Shown here piece after piece: positions 23,501-31,159 of a DNA stretch of 64,000 nucleotides. Location: positions 15,306 through 79,305 of the forward strand of contig CAZDMQ010000007.1 of the NCBI GenBank assembly GCA_964506685.1, written 5' to 3'. Position numbers and translations under genes: made by a program. The stretch comes from UBA5336 sp964506685. GTDB lineage: Bacteria; Pseudomonadota; Alphaproteobacteria; Caulobacterales; Hyphomonadaceae. Within the stretch, counting starts at the first letter, position 1. Every line of letters begins with the position of its first letter. The notes below the pieces were generated by a model that made no database searches, was not told where the DNA came from, and worked only from the letters and a program-made list of their open reading frames with translations.

Positions 23501-25596
23501 TTGCCGCCCTGGGCCGCAATGCCGTTGACGGTGAGACGGATCTGGGTGCCGAAGGGCGCCTTGATGCCGATGTTCACGCTCGGCACGGAAGGCGTGCGGC
23601 CGGTGTCGGGATAGACCCATTCCAGCGCAGCATCCTGGCCATCCAGCCATTCCGCATCAAAGTCGCGATATTCGGTGCGGTCATTGAATTCGATGTCCTG
23701 CGAAGCGGACTCTATGCTCTCCGCCTCGCCGGAGCGGGTGAGATAGAAGTTCGCCCGCCAGACATTGCCGCCCTGAACGTCGACGAACTGCGACGCGGCG
23801 TCGCCGGCATAGCGGGTGTTCTCCTCGCACGCGACAACCTCGTAGCCGCGAGGCAGCGTGGCCGGGTCGATCCGAACCACATGCGTGCCCGCCTCAACCC
23901 CCTGGAAGTGGTAGAGACCCTCCTCATCGGTCACGACAAATTCGCCGGTTTCGAGATAGAGCCGGACGCCGGCAACCCCGCGCCCGTCCTGCAGCGGCCG
24001 TGCCCAGGCATCATCGGTATTGCAGGCCGCCTCGGCCACCCGGCCCACCAGGGTGAGCCGCGAGCGGAACAGGTCCTCCCGCATCCGCACCGCCTCCTCG
24101 GCGAGGTTTGACAGCGGCAGCCCCGTCGGCGTCACCGCCAGGGCCCGGTTGATGATCTCGCCTTCCGCCGGCGCCCCGGCGCCGATCGCGACGACATAGG
24201 TAAAGGTGTGCGAGCCGCCCGGCTGGATGCGCGGGGCGCGGAAGGTCAGCTCACGGCCATCGGCACTGATTTCCGGGTCCCCGACCGCGGCACGGTCAAG
24301 CGTGGCCGAGCCGGCCTGGTAGCGGACCGCATGCGGCAGCGTGTCCCGCACGATCAGCGGCAGCGAACCGTCATTGTCGTTCTCCACGGTCAGGCTGTAG
24401 GTGATGTAGTCGCCCACCGCCGCCTCGCGGCTGCCGGCGCGCTTGGTCACGGTCAGGCTCTTGCTGCCATCGACGGGAACGTCGGCAATTACAACGCCGG
24501 AGCCATCGACAGTGAACATCTCGCCATAGGACGCGCCGGTGATATCGAACGGCGCGCTCGGCAGGGTGACGAAATCGGCGGCCCCATAGATCGAGGGAAA
24601 GGTGAAGGTCGCGGGCGGCTCGATGCGCAGGCGGTAGCGTCCCGGCGCAATCAGCGGGAAGAGGTATTCGCCCGGCTCGAGATCGTACACCGTACCGGCA
24701 GCGTCGACCGCCTCCGAACCAGTGATGACCGAGGCCGGATAGGCCGACACGCCGTCGACACCGAACACCTCGGCTGGCTGGCCCGTGGCGTCATTGATGA
24801 GCGTCACCCGCGCACCGTCCACAAGTTCGCCGGTCAGCGAGTCGAAGACGCGGCCATAGGGATCGACAAGCGCGGTGTCGACCGACACTTCCTGCGCGTC
24901 GAAGGCATCGACATAGCGGGCCGTGAGACGGGCCTGGCGCGGCGCGCTCAGCACGGCATCGGTGGTGTCGGCACTTGTGGCGCTGGTGGGCAGGTACGCA
25001 AAGAAGGCGCCCGTATCGGGCCCGCTCTCATAGAAGCGCAGGATGACGCGATCGCCAGCGTCGGACGAGATCTCGCCAATCACGGTCTCGATCGCGTCTG
25101 GATCGCCATTCTGGCCGGGATCGCTGATCCGGACGACCAGCAGCTCGCCGGGAATGTAGGCGTCGGCCGGGATGAGCGTGACCGGACCGGAGGTGGCCAG
25201 CGGCGTGCCGCCAAGGGTGACCGGTGCACCCATTTCCCGGAAAGACAGGTTGCCGGTGCCCTGCCCGGTACCCTGAGACGGCCCGGACAGGGCATCAAAG
25301 CTGCCACCGACCAGGTAGTCGGAGCCGTTCAGCGCCACGCTGATGCCGTCCGGCGCGCTCGGGGCATAGCGGAAGAAGTCGATGGAGGAGGGGGTCGGCC
25401 GGGCAACGATGGTGAAGCTGGCCGGATTGGTCGACAGTGTCGCCTCACGGCCTTCGATATCGAAGGAAAACTCGGCGACGTTGGTCACCTCGGTGCCGAT
25501 CGGCGTGGCCGCCTGGGCGGCCAGAAGCCCCGTCATCACCGCCACTGCCAGAACAGCGCGCACGAGCCCACGGACCGACTTTCTGAAGAAAGTCAT
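20488..25596 (-). CDS. Giant DUF11-containing putative outer-membrane/surface protein
   Basis: A 1702-residue protein with a signal peptide (about residues 8-30, cleavage near AQAATP). Repetitive beta-rich regions include TNVAEFSFDIEGREATLSTN near the start, a DUF11 repeat at about 395-500 (KSLTVTKRAGSREAAVGDYI), and an SdrD-B/carboxypeptidase-regulatory-like domain (GVRLYLETGEFVVTDEEGLY). A stretch typical of large alphaproteobacterial surface proteins follows (DPNAYYTLYGDRTFQGDDAE, LMFGDFNTDL). The last ~700 residues have alternating polar/hydrophobic strands and suggest a beta-barrel. Function is unknown; adhesion or envelope architecture is an inference. It is the third member of a DUF11 gene trio. 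Confidence 0.75.
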   Translation of the reverse strand: MTFFRKSVRGLVRAVLAVAVMTGLLAAQAATPIGTEVTNVAEFSFDIEGREATLSTNPASFTIVARPTPSSIDFFRYAPSAPDGISVALNGSDYLVGGSFDALSGPSQGTGQGTGNLSFREMGAPVTLGGTPLATSGPVTLIPADAYIPGELLVVRISDPGQNGDPDAIETVIGEISSDAGDRVILRFYESGPDTGAFFAYLPTSATSADTTDAVLSAPRQARLTARYVDAFDAQEVSVDTALVDPYGRVFDSLTGELVDGARVTLINDATGQPAEVFGVDGVSAYPASVITGSEAVDAAGTVYDLEPGEYLFPLIAPGRYRLRIEPPATFTFPSIYGAADFVTLPSAPFDITGASYGEMFTVDGSGVVIADVPVDGSKSLTVTKRAGSREAAVGDYITYSLTVENDNDGSLPLIVRDTLPHAVRYQAGSATLDRAAVGDPEISADGRELTFRAPRIQPGGSHTFTYVVAIGAGAPAEGEIINRALAVTPTGLPLSNLAEEAVRMREDLFRSRLTLVGRVAEAACNTDDAWARPLQDGRGVAGVRLYLETGEFVVTDEEGLYHFQGVEAGTHVVRIDPATLPRGYEVVACEENTRYAGDAASQFVDVQGGNVWRANFYLTRSGEAESIESASQDIEFNDRTEYRDFDAEWLDGQDAALEWVYPDTGRTPSVPSVNIGIKAPFGTQIRLTVNGIAAQGGNIQQSIVSGDRTRALLRWRGLDLVQGENLIEAEVTGPDGQRETLRKTLWYVTEADRARLVDDQSVLVADGRTRPVIAVRFEDANGRPVRKGTVVDVNVPPPYRLAEEDALDSLRPVDRPGNLANMITVGNDGIARIELAPTLETGRIRLDVPVSGKRIEDVTAYLRPERRDWIVVGLADGTLELADGELQSPGRAALFAKGMVKGDWLLTVAIDTAKRRGREDEEVFNRIDPNAYYTLYGDRTFQGDDAESRYPVFVRLEKNTAMLMFGDFNTDLNDSELLRYGRRVSGLKADYVTERFEATGFVSETNQLYQLDELAADGTSGPYQLAAAPIVRSSESIVIETRNRFRPDEVVSTKTLERDRDYEIDYLTGELRLRAPLAPTDLDFNPNVIVAEYEARNSGERVISAGGRAAVRGLRGRFEAGASVIRDDSGRQASDVPVTMAGIDMKAQVSDGVQLRGEIGTSMTDEAADGAGGETANAFLLEGLAVHKRFGGRAFLRQEDENFGVGQTRSSTATIRRAGVEADAILSEHVDPRTNEVKVRSVTGQALREEALDTDETRNIADLAVRQTSRTLSAGVGVRAIREDLNTGSRDSLLATGEASKTFPELGLTLGVSHEAPISHSGGSGDEAALFPERTIVSADQALFAGINLNLRHEMLNGVNASGTNTLAGLSASPWRGARLSAGLDELTQENGRRLASTVGLDQSVQLSPVWSASAGLANRARIDASDDGFDPLADDPVSPFEAAAGNPFSRDEGFTSAYVGLGYLGEATAGSGRWEIRDTADETRHSVGLGAARELSEVLSFAGALRLENRDQGEGRESTDAELRLATSYRPRGEGRIVFDRIDLKVNETPSAGQTVKLVNNFAYNQRLGDASQVSTFWGVKYTTTEINALRYDGWTHLLGGELRHDLTRRVDVGLSGAWMQSTSSGTSEYSIGPSVSFSPKENIWASVGYNIQGFVDEDFAAAEYTREGIYFKFRLKFDEDTVSGLLRRISPTGSYTVEE

Positions 25597-25751
25597 AATA
25601 ATCCACCATCACTCTGGGCCGGACCCTTATGGACAGGTCTCTCGCCCTAATATTCGCCGGACTGGTTCCAGCCTTTACTTCGGTTACCCTAACTCATTCT
25701 TGGTAAACGCCCGGTTGCGGGACTTCGGACAATTTCAACCGAAGCTGATAA

Positions 25752-25782
25752 AACTTCACCCCGCACGACGTGTGCGGGGTGA
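25752..25782 (-). terminator. Rho-independent terminator after the 421-residue DUF11-like gene
   Basis: A perfect 11-bp stem (TCACCCCGCAC / GTGCGGGGTGA) with a 5-nt loop (25767-25771), followed on the minus strand by AGTTTTATC. It stands 104 bases past the stop of the gene at 25886-27151 and 156 bases upstream of the giant gene's start, so the two genes are probably separate transcripts. Confidence 0.8.
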
Positions 25783-25885
25783 GCCTGCCCTGTCGGGCGC
25801 TTCAGTCGGTCTGGCCGCAGGGGGGCGGGTCCCTCCTGCAGCGCCACCGGCGCGCATGTATGGGCGCCCGCCGGTCTGGACGGCG

Positions 25886-27151
25886 CTAGCGGACGAGTGC
25901 GTGGATCGCGAGGCGCCCTGTGGCCCCGGAATCGAGCTCGGCATCGTCGATTGCCACGGTGCAGCGGGCCGGCGCCAAATCCGTTCCCGCACAGGTCGTC
26001 AGCGACGGGGTGCCATCGGTCGAGAACCCGATCTGCTGGTGCCCGGCATACTGTACTTCGACCGGCAGCTGGTCCGAGATGTCGATCGCCTGGGCGTTAC
26101 GGGTGACGTCCGTGTCATCGTTCACCACCTCGATCACATACAGGACGCAGGCGCCGGGGATCGGGAACTGGTCCGCCGTCGGCGCCGAGGTCGGAACCGG
26201 AATGGCGGCACAGGCCGCCGCGCTGGCCGGCTCGGTGTCAAGCACCCAGGCCACCTTGGTTGCAGTCAGGAACGGCGCGACGATCTCGAAGCCGTTGGTG
26301 ACTGACTGGCGACCATCGCCCACTTCGTCATTGTCGGACGTGGCATCGATCGCGTCGAGGAACACGTTCTCGACCACAGCCGCATCGTTCGTACCGGGTG
26401 TGGTGTCCAGGAGGCCGCCGCGGGCCGGCGCAACAACGCCGCTGCCTGCAACGCCGGAGTTCAGCCAGACTTCGGGTTCCCGGGTCTGCGCGATCAGGTG
26501 GAAATCGTCGACGTCCGCTACCGAGACGGCGCTGTCGTTGGGGATATCGAATGTCAGCGTCACCTGGATCTGTTCATCGGGCAGGATCGGGCAGGTAATG
26601 TCGGCCGAGCCGTCCTCGGGATTGGCGTCGCTGAGTGCACCGGCATCATCGGCCAGCGCCGCGAACCCGGTGATCGTGCCTGCCGCCGACTGGCCTTCGC
26701 AGGCCGTCGTCGTGCCGCTGTCATTGTCAAGATCGACCGCACCGCCCCGGCCGAGAACCGAGTAAGTCACGGTCGGTGTGGGGGTATCGAAATCGTCGCC
26801 CGCAATATCTTCCAGGTTCAGTGAATAGGACTGGATGTCGTTGCCGTCATTCGTGATCGTGTAGACGAAGGACACGCCCTTCTCGTCAGCGGCGACCTCC
26901 TGCGTGCCGGTCGGCGAGACAGCCAGTGTCAGGTCGACGATCCGGTCGACCGTGAAGGTCGTTGGCGAGGCCGGCGTGATCTGCGTCTGCGGCGTGCTGT
27001 TGACTTGATAGTCGAGCGTAAAGGTGTTTTCGACCGGTGTCCCGGCCGCAGTACCGTTTGCGGTGACTTCGGCGTGGGCCGTGCCTGCCGCAAGCGACAG
27101 GAGGCCGGCCGCCAGGGCCAGCCGGGAAGCGTTTTGGTTCAGGAGTTTCAT
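25886..27151 (-). CDS. Secreted DUF11-like repeat protein
   Basis: A 421-residue protein with a signal peptide (SRLALAAGLLSLAAGTAHAE, cleavage near residue 27). The mature protein is acidic and beta-rich. It contains an N-terminal NGTAAGTPVENTFTLDYQV module similar to the start of the giant neighbour, then DUF11-like segments (VSFVYTITNDGNDIQSYSLN and CVLYVIEVVNDDTDVTRNAQ, IDISDQLPVEVQYAG). Several cysteines may form disulfides. I use ATG 27151, the start of the signal peptide. Family and localisation are reasonably clear, the role is not. It is flanked by terminators on both sides. Confidence 0.7.
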   Translation of the reverse strand: MKLLNQNASRLALAAGLLSLAAGTAHAEVTANGTAAGTPVENTFTLDYQVNSTPQTQITPASPTTFTVDRIVDLTLAVSPTGTQEVAADEKGVSFVYTITNDGNDIQSYSLNLEDIAGDDFDTPTPTVTYSVLGRGGAVDLDNDSGTTTACEGQSAAGTITGFAALADDAGALSDANPEDGSADITCPILPDEQIQVTLTFDIPNDSAVSVADVDDFHLIAQTREPEVWLNSGVAGSGVVAPARGGLLDTTPGTNDAAVVENVFLDAIDATSDNDEVGDGRQSVTNGFEIVAPFLTATKVAWVLDTEPASAAACAAIPVPTSAPTADQFPIPGACVLYVIEVVNDDTDVTRNAQAIDISDQLPVEVQYAGHQQIGFSTDGTPSLTTCAGTDLAPARCTVAIDDAELDSGATGRLAIHALVR

Positions 27152-27290
27152 GTGCCCGCCCTTCATGGCTTTAGTTGACGCGCGGACCATGCTGGGAATG
27201 GTTTAACACGACCCTAATGTTCTGACTCCGGAAACGTTGGTGGACTTTTCACTGGTGCTTCGGCCAGTCTTGAGCACCCGGTCGCAAATA

Positions 27291-27317
27291 AAGAAGCCGG
27301 CCACGAATGGCCGGCTT
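27291..27317 (-). terminator. Rho-independent terminator after the 158-residue DUF11-like gene
   Basis: A perfect 10-bp stem (AAGCCGGCCA / TGGCCGGCTT) with loop CGAA on the plus strand; on the minus strand it is followed by CTTTATTTG. It lies 60 bases beyond the stop of the gene at 27377-27853. Confidence 0.82.
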
Positions 27318-27376
27318 TCGCGACTATTTGGTCGTGGGAGGAGAGAGCGCTAGGAGAGGCGCGCCCGTTCCGTGCG

Positions 27377-27853
27377 TCAGCGAAGGATCGCCTGGAAGCT
27401 CACCGAACCCTCTTCGCCATTGGCGACCGGCTCGACGAAGGTCCAGCGGACGTGGGTGATATCGCCGGCCGTCGCAGAAACCGCCTCGCCATCGACCTCG
27501 ATCTTCAGTTCGCCGCGACGCGCGAACGAGATGCCGCCATCGACGGAATAGGTGACCGACGTGCCCGGCGCTTCGGCCGAGGATTCGATGTAGCGCAGGC
27601 TGTCGGGCACCGGCATGGTCAGCACCATGTCCTCGACCGGCTCGGCGCCCTCGTTGAGGTAGGTGAGGCCATATTGCACGGTTTCACCCGGCGCCACGAC
27701 CTCAGCCGCCACCAGCTCTGTCTCGACCTCGCCCTCGGGGCTGGCCACTTCCACCACCTTCATCACCGATTGCTCGGCAATGAGGCCTTTCGAGAAGGCG
27801 GGCATGGCGAAAAGAGTAATGGCCGATACGGCCACAAGCGCGGTACGAAGCAT
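27377..27853 (-). CDS. Small secreted DUF11-like protein
   Basis: A 158-residue protein with a signal peptide (LVAVSAITLFAMPAFS, cleavage near residue 21) and one DUF11-like module: VVAPGETVQYGLTYLNEGAE, then VPDSLRYIESSAEAPGTSVT and THVRWTFVEPVANGEEGSVS. It looks like a single-domain version of the repeats in the two downstream secreted proteins. The ATG at 27853 starts the signal peptide; a longer frame to 28021 has no support. It ends at a strong terminator, so it may be expressed on its own. Confidence 0.68.
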   Translation of the reverse strand: MLRTALVAVSAITLFAMPAFSKGLIAEQSVMKVVEVASPEGEVETELVAAEVVAPGETVQYGLTYLNEGAEPVEDMVLTMPVPDSLRYIESSAEAPGTSVTYSVDGGISFARRGELKIEVDGEAVSATAGDITHVRWTFVEPVANGEEGSVSFQAILR

Positions 27854-28047
27854 GGGATGAGCCCTCCAATTGAGATCCGGTTGCCAAGGGAGTGGCGCGG
27901 AACCGTTAAGACAAGCTGAAGAACCGGTAACCTCTTCGCGCCGCGCCGGCTCCCGTCCGCACACGCTGCGACCCATCTGTCCGAAACATTCCGTGACCCA
28001 TGCGCCCGGAGCCGGACTCATGTCTCCGGACCGGACAAGCGTGGGTC

Positions 28048-28137
28048 TGGCGGTGAGACAGGGATTCGAACCCTGGAGACAGTTGCCTGCCTACACGCGT
28101 TCCAGGCGTGCGCCTTCGACCACTCGGCCACCTCACC
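28048..28137 (-). tRNA. tRNA-Ser (GGA)
   Basis: A 90-nt tRNA with encoded CCA. The acceptor arm GGTGAGG pairs with TCTCACC (one G-T pair). The anticodon stem CACGC/GCGTG encloses loop CTGGAAC with anticodon GGA, reading UCC and UCU serine codons. A long variable arm typical of class II tRNAs follows, and the T-arm holds GGTTCGAATCC. The discriminator base is G, as expected for serine. Confidence 0.95.
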
Positions 28138-28302
28138 TGCGTTCCCGGGACGCCATGCCCCCGGAACACCAAGGCGCACGTATATAAACGTGTCGGCCTG
28201 CGCCGCAAGCCCGCCGGTATCCACGCCGCCATTGCCGCGGGCCCGTGCCCCGCCATATAGGGCTGAGAACCCGACGACGGATTGACCCAAGGAAACCGAG
28301 CC

Positions 28303-28965
28303 ATGCTTTTCTCGCGCAAACCCCTCAGCTTGCCCGGTCCGGGCGAGGCCCTGCCCGGCCGGGCCGACCCGATCCCGACTGCCGCCCGGCATTTCGTCTT
28401 CGACCGCCCCCTGCGCGGCGACAGGCCCGACGGTTTCGAGACCGCGGTGTTCGGCATGGGCTGCTTCTGGGGGGCTGAACGAAAGTTCTGGCAGGCCGAC
28501 GGTGTCTGGCTGACCACGGTCGGCTATGCCGGCGGCGAGACCCCGAACCCGACCTATCGCGAAGTCTGCGGCGGCCGGACCGGTCATGCCGAAGTCGTCG
28601 AGGTCGTCTATGATCCGGGCCGGACCAGCTATGCGGACATGCTGAAACTGTTCTGGGAAAACCACGATCCGACCCAGGGCATGCGCCAGGGCAATGATGT
28701 CGGCACCCAGTACCGCTCCGCCATCTACACCACCTCGCCAGCCCAGCTCGACGCCGCCACCGCCTCACGCGAGACCTACCAGGCGGCGCTGTCCGCTGCC
28801 GGTCATGGCGACCCGGTGACCACCGAAATCCGCCCGCTGGACGCCTACTACCTGGCGGAAGCGGACCACCAGCAATATCTCGCCAAGGTGCCGAACGGAT
28901 ATTGCGGAATGGGCGGCACCGGCGTGGCCTGCCCGATCGGCACGGGCGTGGGCGCCACGGGCTAA
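28303..28965 (+). CDS. msrA: Peptide-methionine (S)-S-oxide reductase MsrA
   Basis: Repairs methionine-S-sulfoxide in proteins using thioredoxin. The catalytic motif GMGCFWGAE is at about residues 51-59 (Cys54). GYAGGETPNPTYREVCGGRT and the YRSAIYTTS region are canonical. The resolving cysteines are in NGYCGMGGTGVACP near the C-terminus. The length of 220 residues is that of the long MsrA form. The ATG at 28303 (MLFSRKPLSL) matches other long MsrA proteins. No msrB is adjacent. The stop codon lies at the edge of an intergenic inverted-repeat element. Confidence 0.95.
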   Translation: MLFSRKPLSLPGPGEALPGRADPIPTAARHFVFDRPLRGDRPDGFETAVFGMGCFWGAERKFWQADGVWLTTVGYAGGETPNPTYREVCGGRTGHAEVVEVVYDPGRTSYADMLKLFWENHDPTQGMRQGNDVGTQYRSAIYTTSPAQLDAATASRETYQAALSAAGHGDPVTTEIRPLDAYYLAEADHQQYLAKVPNGYCGMGGTGVACPIGTGVGATG

Positions 28966-29062
28966 AGCGGCGCGTTCCCAAATGGAATCAGCGCGCCGCT
29001 TTAAGTCCTTGTCTTGACGCGCTTCCGGACGTCGAACCGGTGTCCACTTCGCCTGGAAGCGC
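28964..29062. repeat. Composite palindromic intergenic element
   Basis: Two nested inverted repeats: AAAGCGGCGCG (28964-28974) with CGCGCCGCTTT (28992-29002), then GCGCTTCC (29019-29026) with GGAAGCGC (29055-29062), which encloses GGAC/GTCC. The layout and the TTTAAGTCCTTGTCTTGACG joint resemble palindromic repeat elements widespread between genes of Rhizobiales and other alphaproteobacteria. The first hairpin may also act as the msrA terminator. Only one copy is in this window. Confidence 0.55.
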
Positions 29063-29124
29063 TTCAGAACCCGCGCAGCAGCGACCCCGGCAACGGACCT
29101 GCGCGCCAACCGGGGCAGGCCGCC

Positions 29125-30192
29125 TCAGGCGTTGAAATTCACCGCAAACCGGCGGCGCGTCTCGACAAGCGACTGCGCCTTGGCAAGTCCGTCGCTTGCC
29201 CGCTGGGCCTCGCGAATGACGGGATGGCTGCGCAGCACCTCGACAACCGCCGACAGGGCCACGGTCGCTTCCCGCACCGCGACCGGATCGAACCGCACTT
29301 CCGACAGGCGCAGCAAGGCATGGCCAAGATCGAGCCGGGCATCGAGCAGGTCGTCACTGTTGGGCTCCTGCTTGAGCTGGTTCAGCGTTGCCCTGCGGCG
29401 CGCGACCACCTTCTCCATCAGTGTCCAGTTCGGCTGCGTGTCGGCGAGATACAGCGTGATTGCGGAGAAATCCTTCTCGAGTGAGCGCCGCAGCGCCAGG
29501 TCGACACCGAGATCGCCGTCGAGCAACGCATCCAGCACGTCCGCAACTTCCCGGATCCGCTCGGGACGGAAGGATTCGGGCCGGGACAGGGCCGGTTGCA
29601 GCACCTTCGCCAGCATGTAGGCCATCGCCTTGCGTTCGGCCTCGCCATAGGCCTCCGCCCGGCCCGGCAGGGCCAGGGTGAAGGGCTCGGCCTGCTCGGC
29701 CGACAACCCGCCGCCGCGCGAAACGCCGTATACGCGCAGCCCGGCCGCTCCGTCATTGAGCCGCTCGCCCCACACCAGCATGTCCGCGCCGGTCTTCTGC
29801 AGGCGCTTCCGGGCGGCCCGCAGCACGTCGCCTTCCGGGGACCCCTTGAGGGAGAGCACATGGAAGAGCTGGAAGAGCGCGCCGAAATTGAACAGCTCGA
29901 GATGGTCCTCGAGACTGCCCCTCACGACCGACCGCAGGGCCCGTCCGCCGCGCCCGTCAATATCGCCAATCAGGATCCGGTAGCCCGGCAGCGCCGTCGA
30001 CCGCCGCACCTCACCATTCGACGCCCGGCCGCGCCGCGCCAGCATGCGCAGTCCCAGACGCAGGCCGACCAGCAGGACCGCACCGATCAGTGCAATGATC
30101 GCAGCCACACCGACGGCCGCAAGCGGGGCCGACTCATAGACGTAACGGTCCATGAGGCTTGCAATGCGGATCAGGATATCGGTTTCAGACAT
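29125..30192 (-). CDS. Membrane-anchored protein with TPR-like repeats
   Basis: A 355-residue protein with one N-terminal transmembrane segment (about residues 22-46). The cytosolic or periplasmic remainder starts with a mixed alpha/beta stretch (GYRILIGDIDGRGGRALRSV and TGADMLVWGERLNDGAAGLR) reminiscent of nucleotide-sensor-like domains in TPR proteins. TPR-like helices follow (DARLDLGHALLRLSEVRFDP, VREATVALSAVVEVL). Such proteins are usually protein-interaction scaffolds. I do not recognise a specific family. It is divergent from gluQRS with 130 bases between starts. Confidence 0.55.
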   Translation of the reverse strand: MSETDILIRIASLMDRYVYESAPLAAVGVAAIIALIGAVLLVGLRLGLRMLARRGRASNGEVRRSTALPGYRILIGDIDGRGGRALRSVVRGSLEDHLELFNFGALFQLFHVLSLKGSPEGDVLRAARKRLQKTGADMLVWGERLNDGAAGLRVYGVSRGGGLSAEQAEPFTLALPGRAEAYGEAERKAMAYMLAKVLQPALSRPESFRPERIREVADVLDALLDGDLGVDLALRRSLEKDFSAITLYLADTQPNWTLMEKVVARRRATLNQLKQEPNSDDLLDARLDLGHALLRLSEVRFDPVAVREATVALSAVVEVLRSHPVIREAQRASDGLAKAQSLVETRRRFAVNFNA

Positions 30193-30322
30193 GGTCGCAG
30201 AGCCTTGTCAGGGGCCAGTACAGCAGCTTAGAGCACCCTTGCAACAAACAATCTCCCTGCAGGCGCCTCCGCCGGGAAGAATTCCACAGGGCGGTTCCGG
30301 TGGGGGCCGTTTTCCAGGCCCG

Positions 30323-31159
30323 ATGACACGTTTTCGCACACGCTTTGCCCCCTCGCCTACTGGTCGATTGCATCTGGGTCACGTCTTTTCTGCTATTCAG
30401 GTCCGATCGGCGGCCGATGCGGCCGGCGGCGAGGCGTTGCTGCGGCTCGAGGACATTGATACGGGCCGGTGCCGCCCGGAATACGAAGCCGCCATCCTCG
30501 AGGACCTCGACTGGCTGGGCCTGCGCTGGGACGGCCCGGTGCGCCGCCAGTCGGACCATTTCGCCGACTATACCGCCGTCGTCGAGACGCTGCGGGCGCG
30601 CGGGCTCGCCTATCGCTGTTTCCGCACGCGGCGCGAGATCGCGGTCGAGACCGGTGGCCGGCCGGATGCGCCGTTCCGCGGCGGGCCGCTGGCTCCCGGC
30701 GACGAAGCCCGGCGGCTGGTCAGGGGCGAGCCCTTTGCCTGGCGTCTGTCCCTCGCCCGGGCCATGGCCGCGCTCGGCCCGGCCGCAGAGCACCTCTCCT
30801 TCACGGTCGAGCAGGACGATCAGTCGGTTTCGGTCCGGGCCGAGCCGCAACGCTTCGGCGATATCGCCCTGACGCGCCGCGACGCGCCTGTCGCCTACCA
30901 TCTTGCCGCTTGCCATGATGACGCTGTCCAGTCCATCACCCACATCATCCGTGGGGAGGACCTTGTCGATGCACCGCATATCCATGTCGTCCTGCAGGCC
31001 CTGATGGGCTGGCCGACCCCCGTCTACCGGCATCACCGGCTACTCACCGGCCCCGATGGCAGGCGCCTGTCGAAACGCGATGGCGCCATGGCCATTGCCG
31101 CCCTGCGCGCGCAGGGCCTGTCCGCTGCCGAGGTGAGAGCCCTGGCGGGCGCGCCATGA
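30323..31159 (+). CDS. gluQRS: Glutamyl-Q tRNA(Asp) synthetase GluQRS
   Basis: A truncated glutamyl-tRNA synthetase paralogue that attaches glutamate to queuosine in the anticodon of tRNA-Asp. The class I signature HLGH is at about residues 17-20 (FAPSPTGRLHLGHVFSA) and the KMSKS-like motif is GRRLSKRDGAMAIAAL near the C-terminus. At 278 residues it lacks the anticodon-binding domain, as the family does. The cysteine zinc ligands of the E. coli enzyme appear to be absent (only YRCFRT), which is common in alphaproteobacteria. It overlaps the next gene by 4 bases. Confidence 0.93.
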   Translation: MTRFRTRFAPSPTGRLHLGHVFSAIQVRSAADAAGGEALLRLEDIDTGRCRPEYEAAILEDLDWLGLRWDGPVRRQSDHFADYTAVVETLRARGLAYRCFRTRREIAVETGGRPDAPFRGGPLAPGDEARRLVRGEPFAWRLSLARAMAALGPAAEHLSFTVEQDDQSVSVRAEPQRFGDIALTRRDAPVAYHLAACHDDAVQSITHIIRGEDLVDAPHIHVVLQALMGWPTPVYRHHRLLTGPDGRRLSKRDGAMAIAALRAQGLSAAEVRALAGAP

